A DNA stretch of 37,662 nucleotides from SZUA-448 sp964602475 (GCA_964602475.1 CAZRRN010000030.1:1-37662), one strand, 5' to 3'; positions 23,295 through 32,620 are shown, numbered from the stretch's first letter. Numbers and translations: made by a program. Notes: generated from the letters alone by a model not told the origin.

Positions 23295-25179
23295 TCTCAT
23301 CCTCCGTTTCGTTTTTTTCTGTGTGAAAGAATTCGTATACCTGCTCCGCAGCGCGATGATCCATTGACGGAACACCGCAGAGCTCTTCGACCGTCGCAGC
23401 CTTCACCGCTTCCAGCGAAACATAGTATTTCATCAACGCTCTTCGCCTTGTATCCCCGATTCCTTTAATATCATCTAGCACGGAATGTACCTGATGTTTG
23501 CCGCGCAGAGCTTTATGATACTCAATCGCAAAGCGGTGTGTTTCATCCTGAATTCTGGTAATCAGCCGGAAACACTCGCTGTGAAGATCAATCGGAAGCT
23601 CATTTCCCTGAAAATACAGCCCCCGCGTCCGATGATTGTCGTCCTTCACCATACCGCAGACTGCAATCGGAATCTTCAGTTCCTCCAGAACCTGCTGTGC
23701 AATATTGACCTGTCCCTTGCCACCATCCATCATAATCAGCTCCGGATAGCGTGTAAAGCTTCCGAGACTCCGGTCAAGACCCTGTTCCTCCAGTTCGGCA
23801 GTTTCACGCTGTCCATGAGTAAAACGTCTGGTCAGTACCTCCCGCATGCTTGCATAATCATCCGGGCCCTGTACAGTCTTAATTCGGAATTTCCGATAAT
23901 CGTTCCGTTTCTGCTTTCCGTTCTCGTAGACCACCATGGATCCGACGGAATCAAATCCACTGATATTGGATATATCAAAAGCTTCGATGCGCTCCAGCTT
24001 CGAAAGTGACAACAGCTGTGCAAGTTCACCAAATGCGCCTTCTGTTCTTGCTCGCTCCCGCTGTAGCTTCTCCCTGTCCTGTTCAAGCACGATTGCAGCG
24101 TTATTTCTCGCCAGTTCAATCAGTTTTTCCTTTGTTCCCTTTACCGGAGCAAAAATCCGCACCCTTTGTCCGCGTTTATTTGACAGCCACTCAGTCAGAA
24201 GTTCTGTCTCCTCCGGCAGTTCACTAACCAAAAGCTCCTTTGGAAAATACGGAGTTCCCGAATAGAACTGTTTGATAAACTCCGTCAGAATCACCGGACC
24301 GGATTCATTCTCAACCTGCTGCAGATAAAAGTGCTCTCTTCCGAGCATCTTGCCGCCTCGTACAAAAAACACCTGCACAACAGCCTCATCTCCATCCCGT
24401 GCATAGGCGATGACATCACGCTCCACGCCGTTGGTATCGGTCGCTTTCTGTTGCTGGGAAAGTTTTTCCACATCGTCCAGCAGATCGCGGTACTCCGCTG
24501 CCTTTTCAAATTCCATCTGTTCTGCGGCACTCTTCATCTTTGCTTTCAATTCACGTTTGATTTCATCATGGCTGCCATTCAGAAACGATATAACCTCGCT
24601 GATTGACTTATTATATTCCTCCGGTGAAATAAACCCCTGACAGGGCGCCTTGCATTGCTGCATATGATAATACAGACACGGACGGTTCTCCGGACCGGCA
24701 GCCTTCGGCAGACTCTTGCTGCAGCTTCGGATGCTGTACAGACGCCGCAGCAGTTCCAGTATGTTCTTTACTGCAGTTGCATTCGGATAAGGTCCGAAGT
24801 ACTTCGCTTTATCCTTTCTCTGGCTGTGGGCATACGTGACTCTCGGATAAGGTTCGTTGACCGTAATGCGAATATAAGGATAGCCCTTATCATCCATGAG
24901 CATGGTATTAAAATGCGGTCGGTTCTCCTTAATCAGATTACATTCCAGAATCAGTGCTTCTACCTCGGAGTCCACCACAATATATTCAAAATACGAAACC
25001 AGCGAGACCATTTTTTGTATTTTGGGCGACAGTACTCGTCCTCCCTGAAAATACTGTTTAACACGGTTTTTCAGTATTTTTGCTTTTCCGACATAAATTA
25101 TATTATCCTGCCGGTCGTGCATCAGATAAACACCCGGTTTCGCAGGCAGCTTTTTTAATTCCTCTTCAATTACGAACAT
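23260..25179 (-). CDS. uvrC: Excinuclease ABC subunit C
   Basis: Encodes 639 residues. UvrC makes both incisions around DNA damage recognised by UvrAB. It has the N-terminal GIY-YIG nuclease (PGVYLMHD and IIYVGKA, about 15-33; 3' cut), a cysteine-containing central region, a UVR motif (about 205-240, MEFEKAAEYRDLL), the RNase H-like nuclease domain (about 385-540, AFDISNISG and MMDGGKGQVN; 5' cut) and C-terminal helix-hairpin-helix (GIGDTRRRALMKYY). The last 20 residues (TEKNETEDENV...) overlap the start of hprK and are probably non-essential tail. A GGTGG site lies before the ATG, and the gene starts 8 bases after ftsH. Confidence 0.96.
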   Translation of the reverse strand: MFVIEEELKKLPAKPGVYLMHDRQDNIIYVGKAKILKNRVKQYFQGGRVLSPKIQKMVSLVSYFEYIVVDSEVEALILECNLIKENRPHFNTMLMDDKGYPYIRITVNEPYPRVTYAHSQRKDKAKYFGPYPNATAVKNILELLRRLYSIRSCSKSLPKAAGPENRPCLYYHMQQCKAPCQGFISPEEYNKSISEVISFLNGSHDEIKRELKAKMKSAAEQMEFEKAAEYRDLLDDVEKLSQQQKATDTNGVERDVIAYARDGDEAVVQVFFVRGGKMLGREHFYLQQVENESGPVILTEFIKQFYSGTPYFPKELLVSELPEETELLTEWLSNKRGQRVRIFAPVKGTKEKLIELARNNAAIVLEQDREKLQRERARTEGAFGELAQLLSLSKLERIEAFDISNISGFDSVGSMVVYENGKQKRNDYRKFRIKTVQGPDDYASMREVLTRRFTHGQRETAELEEQGLDRSLGSFTRYPELIMMDGGKGQVNIAQQVLEELKIPIAVCGMVKDDNHRTRGLYFQGNELPIDLHSECFRLITRIQDETHRFAIEYHKALRGKHQVHSVLDDIKGIGDTRRRALMKYYVSLEAVKAATVEELCGVPSMDHRAAEQVYEFFHTEKNETEDENVHNISSITGE

Positions 25180-25187
25180 CTCGCCAC

Positions 25188-27326
25188 CTATAATTTAAAA
25201 TCAATCCGTTCCGCAGACTCGGCAGACTCTGAACCTTCTGCATGTCCGGCACTCTCGGCAGGCTCCGCTCCTTCTGCACCCTCGGCATGCTCCGATCCTT
25301 CTGCATGCTCTGCTCCTGCAGCAGTTCCGGCATTGATGTTCCGAGCAGCCTTTCGTGCTGCTTTCCGGCGTTCTTCCTTCTCCGTTTCTTCCTTGTCTCT
25401 TGCTTCCTTCTCCGCTTTACGTTCCTCTGCTTCAATCTTTGCTTCCGGTCTCAGGCGGAAATAAATCTCCATAAACTCCTTACCGGTAATCGTTTCTTTT
25501 TCAATTAGGAACGAAGAAATCTCATCCATAATATCCCGGTTTCCATGGAGCAGTTTCTTTGCTTCTTCATGACAGTTTTCCAGCAGCTTCATAATCTCGT
25601 GATCAACCTCTGCCGCTGTTGCATCGCCGCAGTTCATAACCGTTCGGCCGTCAAGGTATCTGTTCTGCATGGATTCCAGTCCGATCAGTCCGAACTTTTC
25701 CGACATACCGTACTGGGTAATCATCGCTCTTGCCAGCTCGGTTGCCTTTTCTATATCATTAGACGCTCCTGTTGTAACCGAATCAAAGAACAGCTCTTCG
25801 GAAGCCCGGCCTCCAAAAAGAGTAACAATACGACCGTACAGTTCATCCCTGCTCATCAGGTATTTTTCTTCCTCCGGTACCTGCATTACATACCCGAGAG
25901 AACCCATGGTACGCGGTACAATCGTAATCTTCTGAACCGGCTCTGTTTTCTTTTGCAGTGCAGCAACCAGTGCATGACCCACTTCGTGGTAGGCTACAAT
26001 TTTCTTTTCCTCCGGTCCAAGAATCCGGTCTTTCTTTTCTTTTCCAGCAAATACCGTTTCTACCGATTCAAAGAGATCTGCCTGGGTAACAACGGTTCGT
26101 CCCTCTTTCACCGCCAGAATGGCTGCTTCGTTAATTATATTGGCAAGATCAGAGCCCACTGCTCCTGAGGTTGCCAGAGCAATTGCTTCCAGATCGACAG
26201 AATCATGCATCAGCACATTCTTAGCATGTACCTTCAATGTATCCAGACGTCCCTTTAAGTCCGGCTTGTCCACAATAACGCGGCGGTCAAAACGCCCCGG
26301 ACGAAGAAGTGCCTTATCCAGTACCTCCGGCCGGTTGGTTGCCGCAAGAATAACGATTCCCTTTGAGGTATCAAAACCATCCATTTCCGACAGCAGCTGA
26401 TTGAGCGTCTGCTCACGTTCTTCGTTGCCACCTCCATAAACCGAATCACGGCTTTTTCCGATTGCATCGATTTCATCAATGAATACAATGCAGGGAGCCA
26501 TTCCCTGTGCCTGCTTAAACAGATCCCGGACACGCGATGCTCCGACTCCGACAAACATTTCCACAAAATCTGATCCTGTCAGGGAGAAGAAAGGAACCTT
26601 CGCTTCACCTGCAACTGCTTTTGCCAGAAGAGTTTTACCGGTTCCGGGAGGTCCGATGAGCAGTGCACCCTTCGGCAGCTTTGCTCCGATCCGGGTATAT
26701 TTACCGGGATTATGCAGGAAATCGACCAGCTCATAGATGGAATCCTTTGCTTCTTCCTGTCCGGCGACATCTTTGAATGTCACACCGGTTTCACGCTCCA
26801 CATAAACCTTGGCATTGCTCTTTCCGACTCCCATCATCCCGCCGCCGCTGTTTTTCATCAGCATACGGAACAGGAACCACATTACCAGATAGATTAATAC
26901 AAAAGGAAGCACCCAGCTGACCAGAATATCAACAATTGTCGTACTCTTATCAACTACCTTGGCATTATAGGTAACACCTTTTTCTTCCAGCAGCGGAAGA
27001 AGATTGTCATCATAGTAGATAATCCCGGTATAGTAGGTCACAGGAAGTGTCCCGCTTTCCTGACGTAGCGGTGTGATCAGAATCCGTTCGGAATCATATT
27101 GAATTTCGACTTCGCTGACCTGTCCGTTCTCCACCATGGTAAGAAACTCATCATAGGAAATCTCCTGCAGTGAAGCCTTTTCCATCTGTGTTGTAAAATA
27201 AGAAAATAGGAGATAGATGAGAAATGCACCAATCAGGCAGTAAATCCAGACCGGAAGCGTCGGTTTCTTGTTGCCGTTATTGTTCTGGTTGTTTCTGTTA
27301 TTGTCCCTGTTATTTTCTTCAGCCAT
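25188..27326 (-). CDS. ftsH: ATP-dependent zinc metalloprotease FtsH
   Basis: Encodes 712 residues from the ATG at 27326 (AGGA 5 bases before it). It degrades misfolded membrane proteins and short-lived regulators at the cytoplasmic membrane. An Asn-rich cytosolic N-terminus (1-20) is followed by a first helix (about 25-44), an extracytoplasmic domain, a second helix (about 132-154), the AAA+ module with GPPGTGKT (225-232) and IVFIDEIDAIG (280-290), a second-region-of-homology LRPGRFDR, and the zinc motif HEVGH. Beyond the protease domain there is a Lys/Glu stretch and a 30-residue Ala/Glu/Gly/Ser/His repeat tail that is unusual. I see no convincing promoter in the 153 bases before it. Confidence 0.96.
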   Translation of the reverse strand: MAEENNRDNNRNNQNNNGNKKPTLPVWIYCLIGAFLIYLLFSYFTTQMEKASLQEISYDEFLTMVENGQVSEVEIQYDSERILITPLRQESGTLPVTYYTGIIYYDDNLLPLLEEKGVTYNAKVVDKSTTIVDILVSWVLPFVLIYLVMWFLFRMLMKNSGGGMMGVGKSNAKVYVERETGVTFKDVAGQEEAKDSIYELVDFLHNPGKYTRIGAKLPKGALLIGPPGTGKTLLAKAVAGEAKVPFFSLTGSDFVEMFVGVGASRVRDLFKQAQGMAPCIVFIDEIDAIGKSRDSVYGGGNEEREQTLNQLLSEMDGFDTSKGIVILAATNRPEVLDKALLRPGRFDRRVIVDKPDLKGRLDTLKVHAKNVLMHDSVDLEAIALATSGAVGSDLANIINEAAILAVKEGRTVVTQADLFESVETVFAGKEKKDRILGPEEKKIVAYHEVGHALVAALQKKTEPVQKITIVPRTMGSLGYVMQVPEEEKYLMSRDELYGRIVTLFGGRASEELFFDSVTTGASNDIEKATELARAMITQYGMSEKFGLIGLESMQNRYLDGRTVMNCGDATAAEVDHEIMKLLENCHEEAKKLLHGNRDIMDEISSFLIEKETITGKEFMEIYFRLRPEAKIEAEERKAEKEARDKEETEKEERRKAARKAARNINAGTAAGAEHAEGSEHAEGAEGAEPAESAGHAEGSESAESAERIDFKL
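25207..25325 (-). repeat. Degenerate 12-15-bp repeats encoding an Ala/Glu/Gly/Ser/His tail of FtsH
   Basis: The end of ftsH consists of variations of HAEGSE, HAEGAE, EPAESAG and SESAES. The corresponding plus strand repeats (t)cctTCTGCATGCtCC-like units. The tail follows a Lys/Arg/Glu-rich segment and precedes the last residues ERIDFKL. Confidence 0.8.
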
Positions 27327-27479
27327 TCTTTCCTCATTTCTGCGTCTGTCGCTTTCCTTTGAATTTAACGTCCGGTAAAACACAGCCACATATTGATCAA
27401 GTGAAAGCTGTACCTTCCACTCTTTTCTCCAAATTGTAAATTCCGTCGAAAGGATGAGCACTTCCGGCTAGTTCAGTCA

Positions 27480-28964
27480 TCAGCCATGAAACAGCTTCTT
27501 TGTCTGGTACTGCGGTTCACAGGTTAGATTAACACCCAGCTTTCGGAAGGTGTCCTGATCTACCTGAGACAGAATCACGCTGGAATGCAGTTCACAGCCC
27601 CGGAGCTTTGGAAGCTGGTTCAGTGCCATCTTTGCGGTCGGATTGGTCGCCGCACAAATAGAAAGCGCAATCAGTACTTCATTCGTATGCAGTCTTGGAT
27701 TATGATTTCCAAGATGCTTGACCTTCAAATCCTGCAGCGGTTCGATTACAACCGGAGAAATCAGATGTATTTCATCGTGGATTCCACCAAGCACCTTCAA
27801 TGCATTCAGCAGCAGTGCCGCAGAAGCACCAAGAAGCGGTGAAGTCTTTCCGGTAATAATGGTACCGTCATCGAGTTGTATTGCCGCCGCCGGAGCTCCT
27901 GTCACCTCCGCCTTCGTCAGTGCCGCTCCGATGACCGGGCGATCTTCAATTGTCAAACCTGCCTGGCGCATCAGAAGCTCAATCTTATAGACTGCATCCT
28001 CCGAAATAAGCCCTTTTCTCTGTTCACAGAGGGTATTGTAATATCTGCGGATAATTTCATCTCTTGCTGCTTTACATACTACTGCGTCATCGATAATGCA
28101 GTTTCCTGCCATATTGACCCCCATATCGGTCGGAGATTTGTATGGGGAGGTTCCTGAAATCTTCTCAAACATAGCATTAAGTACCGGGAAAATCTCAACA
28201 TCCCGGTTATAGTTCACCGTAGTTATCCCATAAGCCTCCAGATGATACGAATCAATCATATTGACATCATTCAGATCCGCAGTTGCCGCTTCATAGGCAA
28301 TGTTCACCGGATGCTTCAGCGGAAGATTCCAGATTGGAAAGGTTTCAAACTTCGCATACCCTGCCTTGACTCCACGCTTGTTCTCATGGTAAAGCTGGGA
28401 AAGACAGGTTGCCATCTTCCCGCTTCCCGGACCCGGTGCAGTAACAACCACCAGAGACCGCGTTGTCTCGATATAGTCATTTTTCCCGTAACCGTCATCG
28501 CTTACAATCGTCCCGATATCTGACGGATATCCCGGAATCGAATAATGACGGTACGCCTTTATCCCGAGCTGTCCAAGACGTTTTTCAAATGCCAGTGCAG
28601 CCGGTTGGGAACCAAAGCGGGTTAATACCACGCTTCCCACGTAAAGACCGATTCCGCGAAATGCATCAATCAGACGCAGCACATCAAGATCATAGGTGAT
28701 TCCAAGATCCCCGCGTACCTTATTCTTCTCAATATCTGCTGCGTTTATGACAATGACAATCTCTGCTTGATCCTTCAGCTGCAGAAGCATGTTTACTTTA
28801 CTGTCCGGCTTAAAGCCCGGAAGCACCCGTGATGCGTGGTAATCATCAAACAGCTTACCGCCAAACTCCAGATACAGCTTTCCGCCAAACTGCTCAATCC
28901 GGCTCTTAATGTGCTCCGACTGCATTTTCAGGTATTTTTCATTGTCAAATCCGATCTTTCCCAT
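27480..28964 (-). CDS. DUF1846 domain-containing protein
   Basis: Encodes 494 residues from the ATG at 28964 (GGAG 7 bases before it; a frame-open ATG at 28985 lacks a site). The whole protein matches the DUF1846 family as I recall it: N-terminal IGFDNEKYLKMQSEHI, a nucleotide-binding-like loop TAPGPGSGKMATCLSQLYHE (about 177-196), DMGVNMAGNCIIDD and a long C-terminal domain with ITGKTSPLLGASAALLLNALK. It is a soluble protein widely found in Firmicutes; structures exist but no function is established. It may bind a nucleotide through the GPGSGK loop. The neighbours (Maf-N-like gene before, ftsH after) give no clear hint. Confidence 0.92.
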   Translation of the reverse strand: MGKIGFDNEKYLKMQSEHIKSRIEQFGGKLYLEFGGKLFDDYHASRVLPGFKPDSKVNMLLQLKDQAEIVIVINAADIEKNKVRGDLGITYDLDVLRLIDAFRGIGLYVGSVVLTRFGSQPAALAFEKRLGQLGIKAYRHYSIPGYPSDIGTIVSDDGYGKNDYIETTRSLVVVTAPGPGSGKMATCLSQLYHENKRGVKAGYAKFETFPIWNLPLKHPVNIAYEAATADLNDVNMIDSYHLEAYGITTVNYNRDVEIFPVLNAMFEKISGTSPYKSPTDMGVNMAGNCIIDDAVVCKAARDEIIRRYYNTLCEQRKGLISEDAVYKIELLMRQAGLTIEDRPVIGAALTKAEVTGAPAAAIQLDDGTIITGKTSPLLGASAALLLNALKVLGGIHDEIHLISPVVIEPLQDLKVKHLGNHNPRLHTNEVLIALSICAATNPTAKMALNQLPKLRGCELHSSVILSQVDQDTFRKLGVNLTCEPQYQTKKLFHG

Positions 28965-28990
28965 GATCCTGCTCCACCTTATCATATGTT

Positions 28991-28996
28991 ATTATA
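28991..28996 (-). promoter_or_regulatory. Candidate -10 box for the DUF1846 gene
   Basis: TATAAT on the minus strand in an A/T-rich gap, about 27 bases before the ATG at 28964; the -35 is weak (ATAGAA-like). No terminator is visible after the preceding gene. Confidence 0.4.
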
Positions 28997-29044
28997 GTGA
29001 TAACTTTATTTTTTTCTATGTTTTCTTTCTTAAATAATTCTAAA

Positions 29045-30022
29045 TTAAATCTGTTCTACCAGCTTTGCCCACGGAATATTCTCAGACAAAAGCTTTCTTT
29101 GATCTTCATTTTTAACATTGCAGAGTGAAGGATAATGTACACAGATGTACTCTTTCTTTTTCTTTTTCTGCAGCCTCTGCATCAACAATTCTCCGTCCGG
29201 ATCATAAATCAGTGCAACACCTTCATCCTTCGTCAGAAGATCAATCTTTGAAAATGCAAGCCAGAGCTTAATAATATTCATGTCAGATTCAAAAACCTCA
29301 AGCCTTGCTTCCGGAACTAGATACAGAAGCTCCTCAATATGATATCCCATTCCCAGCCCATAGACAAGATAGGTCTCTGCTTTTTTCTCGGCCCATCGCT
29401 TGGCAAGCAAAAAAGCCTCTCCCGAAACTCTTCCGTTCGTATGCAGATAAATGTTCCGGTTCTTCCAGTCCCGAATTCCGACGGTCATCCGTCCGCAGGA
29501 GGTAAACTCTACACGATACCCTTCGGAAAGCAGCTCTGCAGGCGCAAGCTCTGCATCGAGAAGTGCGTTCTGGTTCACACGGTACCGTTCTCTGGTATCC
29601 CCATCCATTTCACAGGTTTCAAGTCCCTCAAGAAGCTTTTTTTTCAAGATTCCTTTTCTGGTTCGGTAGTTCTCTTCATCATATTCCAGATAATCTTCTT
29701 TTTTCAAAACCAGCTCCTGTATACTGCACAAACAAGGAAGCAGCTGAAGCTCGAACAAATCAGCCAGAAGGACATAATCTTTACTCTTTCTTGTTTCCAG
29801 AAGTCCTTCCAGCATTTCTGCTACCGCTTCATCCGATACCGTATGGAAATACTCTCGGTCTGAAAAAACAGCCTTTGAGACTTCTCTTAATCCCTCCATC
29901 ACCTGAGCTGTCAGCCCAAGTGCCTTGTCATACCGCTCTTCACGGAAATAAATCAACGCCTTCTCAGTTTCGGCTATCAGTTCGATATTCTTATCAAAAA
30001 TAACACGGATATTGTCCCTCAT
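29045..30022 (-). CDS. Maf N-terminal-like Rossmann protein of unknown function
   Basis: Encodes 325 residues. The N-terminal half (1-165) is helical and charged, with no motif I know. The C-terminal half starts with a strand-rich segment (ITVGIRDWKNRNIYLHTNGR-like, about 180-200), then YLVYGLGMGYHIEELL (about 219-234) and ARLEVFESDMNIIKLWL. This pattern resembles the N-terminal Rossmann-like domain of motility accessory factor (Maf/MptE-like) proteins, which modify surface glycans, but the following pterin-kinase-like domain is absent. GGGAGG precedes the ATG. It is last of three genes with a GT2 transferase and a CapA-like lipoprotein, so surface glycosylation is a reasonable guess only. 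Confidence 0.72.
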   Translation of the reverse strand: MRDNIRVIFDKNIELIAETEKALIYFREERYDKALGLTAQVMEGLREVSKAVFSDREYFHTVSDEAVAEMLEGLLETRKSKDYVLLADLFELQLLPCLCSIQELVLKKEDYLEYDEENYRTRKGILKKKLLEGLETCEMDGDTRERYRVNQNALLDAELAPAELLSEGYRVEFTSCGRMTVGIRDWKNRNIYLHTNGRVSGEAFLLAKRWAEKKAETYLVYGLGMGYHIEELLYLVPEARLEVFESDMNIIKLWLAFSKIDLLTKDEGVALIYDPDGELLMQRLQKKKKKEYICVHYPSLCNVKNEDQRKLLSENIPWAKLVEQI

Positions 30023-30069
30023 GTCGCCTCCCGTTCGCGGTTCGATAACTCTCTTTCAGAATCTGTCTC

Positions 30070-31095
30070 TTATATCTGGTTTTCTGCATTTCTGCGTTCC
30101 AGCTCACACTGATATTGTTCTGCTTTTGTCTCTTCACCCAGCTCACGGCTACAGCGGATCAGACCCTCAAGCGGGATAGTGCCGCCACAGCGGATATCTA
30201 AAACCGGCTGTGTCTCATAAGCGGCATTGTAATACCATAGCTCCGCTTCCAGCAGATCCTTCTCCATCTCAAAGTATCTGCCGATCTCACAGCAGATCTC
30301 CGAAGCCGGATCTCCAAGTGTCATTGCTTTCAGTATCGCCTTGAAAAAAGAATTCAGGTTGCTGCCGGCTGCTGCTGCACGTGCGAGCACGCAGAGTACC
30401 TCTTTTAATCGGTCTGAGCTGCTTTCTGTCTCGACAAGCACCTTGAAATACTCCTCTGCATCCAGAAAATCCTTGTCTTCCCCTGCAATGAACAGCTCTC
30501 TTGCATACATACTTCTGAGCTTTACCGAAAGCTTTCCCTGCGTCCGCACTGTCTGTCTAAATAATTCAAAATCCCTTATTCCGTGCGGCTTCTCCGGCAT
30601 ATGAATAATCTCGATATCACTGTCATAGATAACCGGCTCCCTTCGAACCGATTCATGTAACGGATCCTCCCATACAAACTCTCTCAGGCGTTTATAGAGC
30701 TTTGGTCTCAGCTCGGAAGCAAAATTATAGGTTGTATTGTGGGCAAGCTGATTTGTATAAAGGAACTGCACCATCTCAATCTCCGGGAGCAGTACCCGCT
30801 TCAGATTAAGAAGCTTCTGCAGATTTTCTTCATCAAGCACTTCATCCGCATCTGCGGAATAAATATAATCCTTTGTTGCCTTGGAAAAAGCAAAATTTCT
30901 CGCAGCAGCAAAATCATTGATCCATGTAAAATCATAAACCCGGTCAGTATATTGGAAAGCAATCTCTTTGGTTGCATCGACCGATCCGGTATCCACAATG
31001 ATAATCTCGTCAGCTGCCGGTTGAAGCGAATCAAGGCAGCGTGCCAGAACAGCCTGTTCATTTTTAACAATCATACATACACTGACAGTAATCAT
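30070..31095 (-). CDS. Family 2 glycosyltransferase with helical C-terminal repeats
   Basis: Encodes 341 residues. The N-terminal GT-A domain (1-about 200) opens with VSVCMIVKNEQAVLARCLDSL. It has IIIVDTGSVDATKEIA, a WINDFAAARNFAF segment and the metal-binding SADADEVL (about 79-86). The C-terminal 130 residues are TPR-like helices (LFIAGEDKDFLDAEEYFKVL and similar), as in the subgroup of GT2 enzymes associated with peptide, spore-coat or cell-wall glycosylation. It should transfer a sugar from a nucleotide donor in the cytosol. GGGAGG precedes the ATG. It lies 24 bases after the CapA-like gene and 47 before the Maf-N-like gene. Confidence 0.9.
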   Translation of the reverse strand: MITVSVCMIVKNEQAVLARCLDSLQPAADEIIIVDTGSVDATKEIAFQYTDRVYDFTWINDFAAARNFAFSKATKDYIYSADADEVLDEENLQKLLNLKRVLLPEIEMVQFLYTNQLAHNTTYNFASELRPKLYKRLREFVWEDPLHESVRREPVIYDSDIEIIHMPEKPHGIRDFELFRQTVRTQGKLSVKLRSMYARELFIAGEDKDFLDAEEYFKVLVETESSSDRLKEVLCVLARAAAAGSNLNSFFKAILKAMTLGDPASEICCEIGRYFEMEKDLLEAELWYYNAAYETQPVLDIRCGGTIPLEGLIRCSRELGEETKAEQYQCELERRNAENQI

Positions 31096-31119
31096 GCATT
31101 ACCTCCCGTTCCGGTCAGG

Positions 31120-32511
31120 TTAGTCTTTGGTATACCAGTCACCGAGTACATTTGCCGCAATCTGTTTCAAGAGCTTCCAGGTAATATCATTTCCACGGTA
31201 ATCACGGTGAATGAAATGTACTGCTGCCAGCTCCTCATTGTATTCCGACAGCTTATATACCCCGAAATTGTATGGGCAACCCGGTTCATAATGTGTTACA
31301 ATCGGAGTTGCAGATGCATCACTGATATAAGTTCCGGTCTCATCCTTCGTTATCGTGACTTTTGCAAGAATTCCAAGCATGGTGTTGGTATAATCCATAG
31401 AAGAAATATAGTTTCCAATCGAATAATATACCAGCATTCGGTGACCTTTCTCATTCTCAACCCATTCAATCGGCTGAAGAACATGTGCATGATTTCCTAT
31501 GACAAGATCTACCCCGAGATTTGAGAAGAACTTAGTCCATGCAAGCTGCTCCTCGTTTGGCTCATAGACATATTCATCACCCCAATGCGGAAATACAATA
31601 ACAAAATCAGCCATTTCTTTGGCTTTTTTGATATCCTGCTCCGCTTTTGCGTAATCAAACGAATCAATCATATAGTATTTCCCTTCGGACCCCACATTCA
31701 GTCCGTAGGTATAATTTAACATGGCAATTTTTATTCCGTTTTTTTCAATCACATCAATTTCACTGTATTCTTCCAGCGTCCGCTGAATTCCGAGTACTTT
31801 GATCTCCGGATGTGTATCCCAATAATCAAGAGTATAGAGAAGTCCTTCAATTCCGTAATCTGTAATATGATTGTTCGCATGCAGCACGACGTCAAAGCCT
31901 GCCGCAATCACAGCGTCTCCGATCTCCGTGGGTGAATTGAATTTCGGATAGCCGGCATACTCGTAATGCGTGCCGCCAAGAACTGTTTCCTGATTAATCA
32001 CAGCTATATCCGCACTCGAAATATCTTCCTTACAGAAGCGGTAAAAATGATCATAATTTATCGTTCCGTTATCCTTAATTCCTGCAAGAATCACCTTATA
32101 ATGCAGAAGATTGTCACCGGCTGCCAGAAGTGATACGGTCGTTGGTTCCACGGTCGGAAGCGGCGCCGACGTGGGAGCTACAGTCGCAGTCGGGGCTTTG
32201 GTCGCATCGGGAGCTTCGGTTGCAGTCGGAGTCTTGGTTGCTTCGGAAGCTTCGGTCGCAGTCGGGGCTTTGGTCGCATCGGGAGCATCAGTCGCAGTCG
32301 GGGCTTTGGTCGCATCGGGAGCATCAGTCGCAGTCGGAACAGGCGTTACTGTTCCTTCCGACGGCGTGAGAGCTTTTGTCACCCCATCGCTGTGCGAATT
32401 CAGCCAACTGTCCGGCGGCAGTTCTGTAGAACCGCATGCAAAAAGAGCCACCGCAACGGCGAGCAGTAAAGTTATTATTAATAAGCGGAAGATCAGCTTT
32501 AATTTATTCAT
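31120..32511 (-). CDS. CapA-family lipoprotein with tandem-repeat Thr/Pro/Ala linker
   Basis: Encodes 463 residues from the ATG at 32511 (AGGTG 6 bases before it). A hydrophobic leader ends in the lipobox LFAC (Cys26), so the mature protein is a membrane-anchored lipoprotein. Residues about 60-107 are four 12-residue repeats (TATDAPDATKAP type). The rest (about 125-420) is the CapA/PGA_cap metallophosphatase-like fold, with LLAAGDNLLHY, INQETVLGG, ANNHITDYG, FPHWGDEY and IGNHAHVLQPIEW. CapA is needed for poly-gamma-glutamate capsule in Bacillus, but many family members are unrelated to capsule; no capB or capC is seen. It heads a three-gene transcript with two likely surface-glycan genes. Confidence 0.9.
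   Translation of the reverse strand: MNKLKLIFRLLIITLLLAVAVALFACGSTELPPDSWLNSHSDGVTKALTPSEGTVTPVPTATDAPDATKAPTATDAPDATKAPTATEASEATKTPTATEAPDATKAPTATVAPTSAPLPTVEPTTVSLLAAGDNLLHYKVILAGIKDNGTINYDHFYRFCKEDISSADIAVINQETVLGGTHYEYAGYPKFNSPTEIGDAVIAAGFDVVLHANNHITDYGIEGLLYTLDYWDTHPEIKVLGIQRTLEEYSEIDVIEKNGIKIAMLNYTYGLNVGSEGKYYMIDSFDYAKAEQDIKKAKEMADFVIVFPHWGDEYVYEPNEEQLAWTKFFSNLGVDLVIGNHAHVLQPIEWVENEKGHRMLVYYSIGNYISSMDYTNTMLGILAKVTITKDETGTYISDASATPIVTHYEPGCPYNFGVYKLSEYNEELAAVHFIHRDYRGNDITWKLLKQIAANVLGDWYTKD
32191..32334 (-). repeat. 36-bp tandem repeat (4 units) encoding a 12-residue Thr/Ala/Pro linker
   Basis: Four consecutive 36-base units encode T-A-T-(D/E)-A-(P/S)-(D/E)-A-T-K-(A/T)-P. The two nearest the N-terminus are almost identical at DNA level; the third is the most diverged. 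A fifth partial unit follows (TATVAP). Units are multiples of three, so gain or loss would keep the frame. Confidence 0.9.
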
Positions 32512-32550
32512 TACAACACCTGTCACTTTTTCGCAAACTCTTATCGCTTA

Positions 32551-32579
32551 ATGATAGTTGAATTTCTTCTCCACGTCAA
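32551..32579 (-). promoter_or_regulatory. Promoter of the CapA-GT2-Maf-N-like operon
   Basis: On the minus strand TTGACG (32579-32574), a 17-base spacer and TATCAT (32556-32551), about 40 bases before the ATG at 32511. Confidence 0.72.
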
Positions 32580-32620
32580 GTATCGGCAGAAATTTTCACA
32601 GTGTTCCCGTGATTATTTTC

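Noticed and set aside
30739..31524. 261-codon open frame antisense to the GT2 and CapA-like genes
   Set aside because: It crosses two real genes and has no start signals.
32191..32334. CRISPR array
   Set aside because: The 36-bp units are contiguous, without spacers, and encode an in-frame protein linker.
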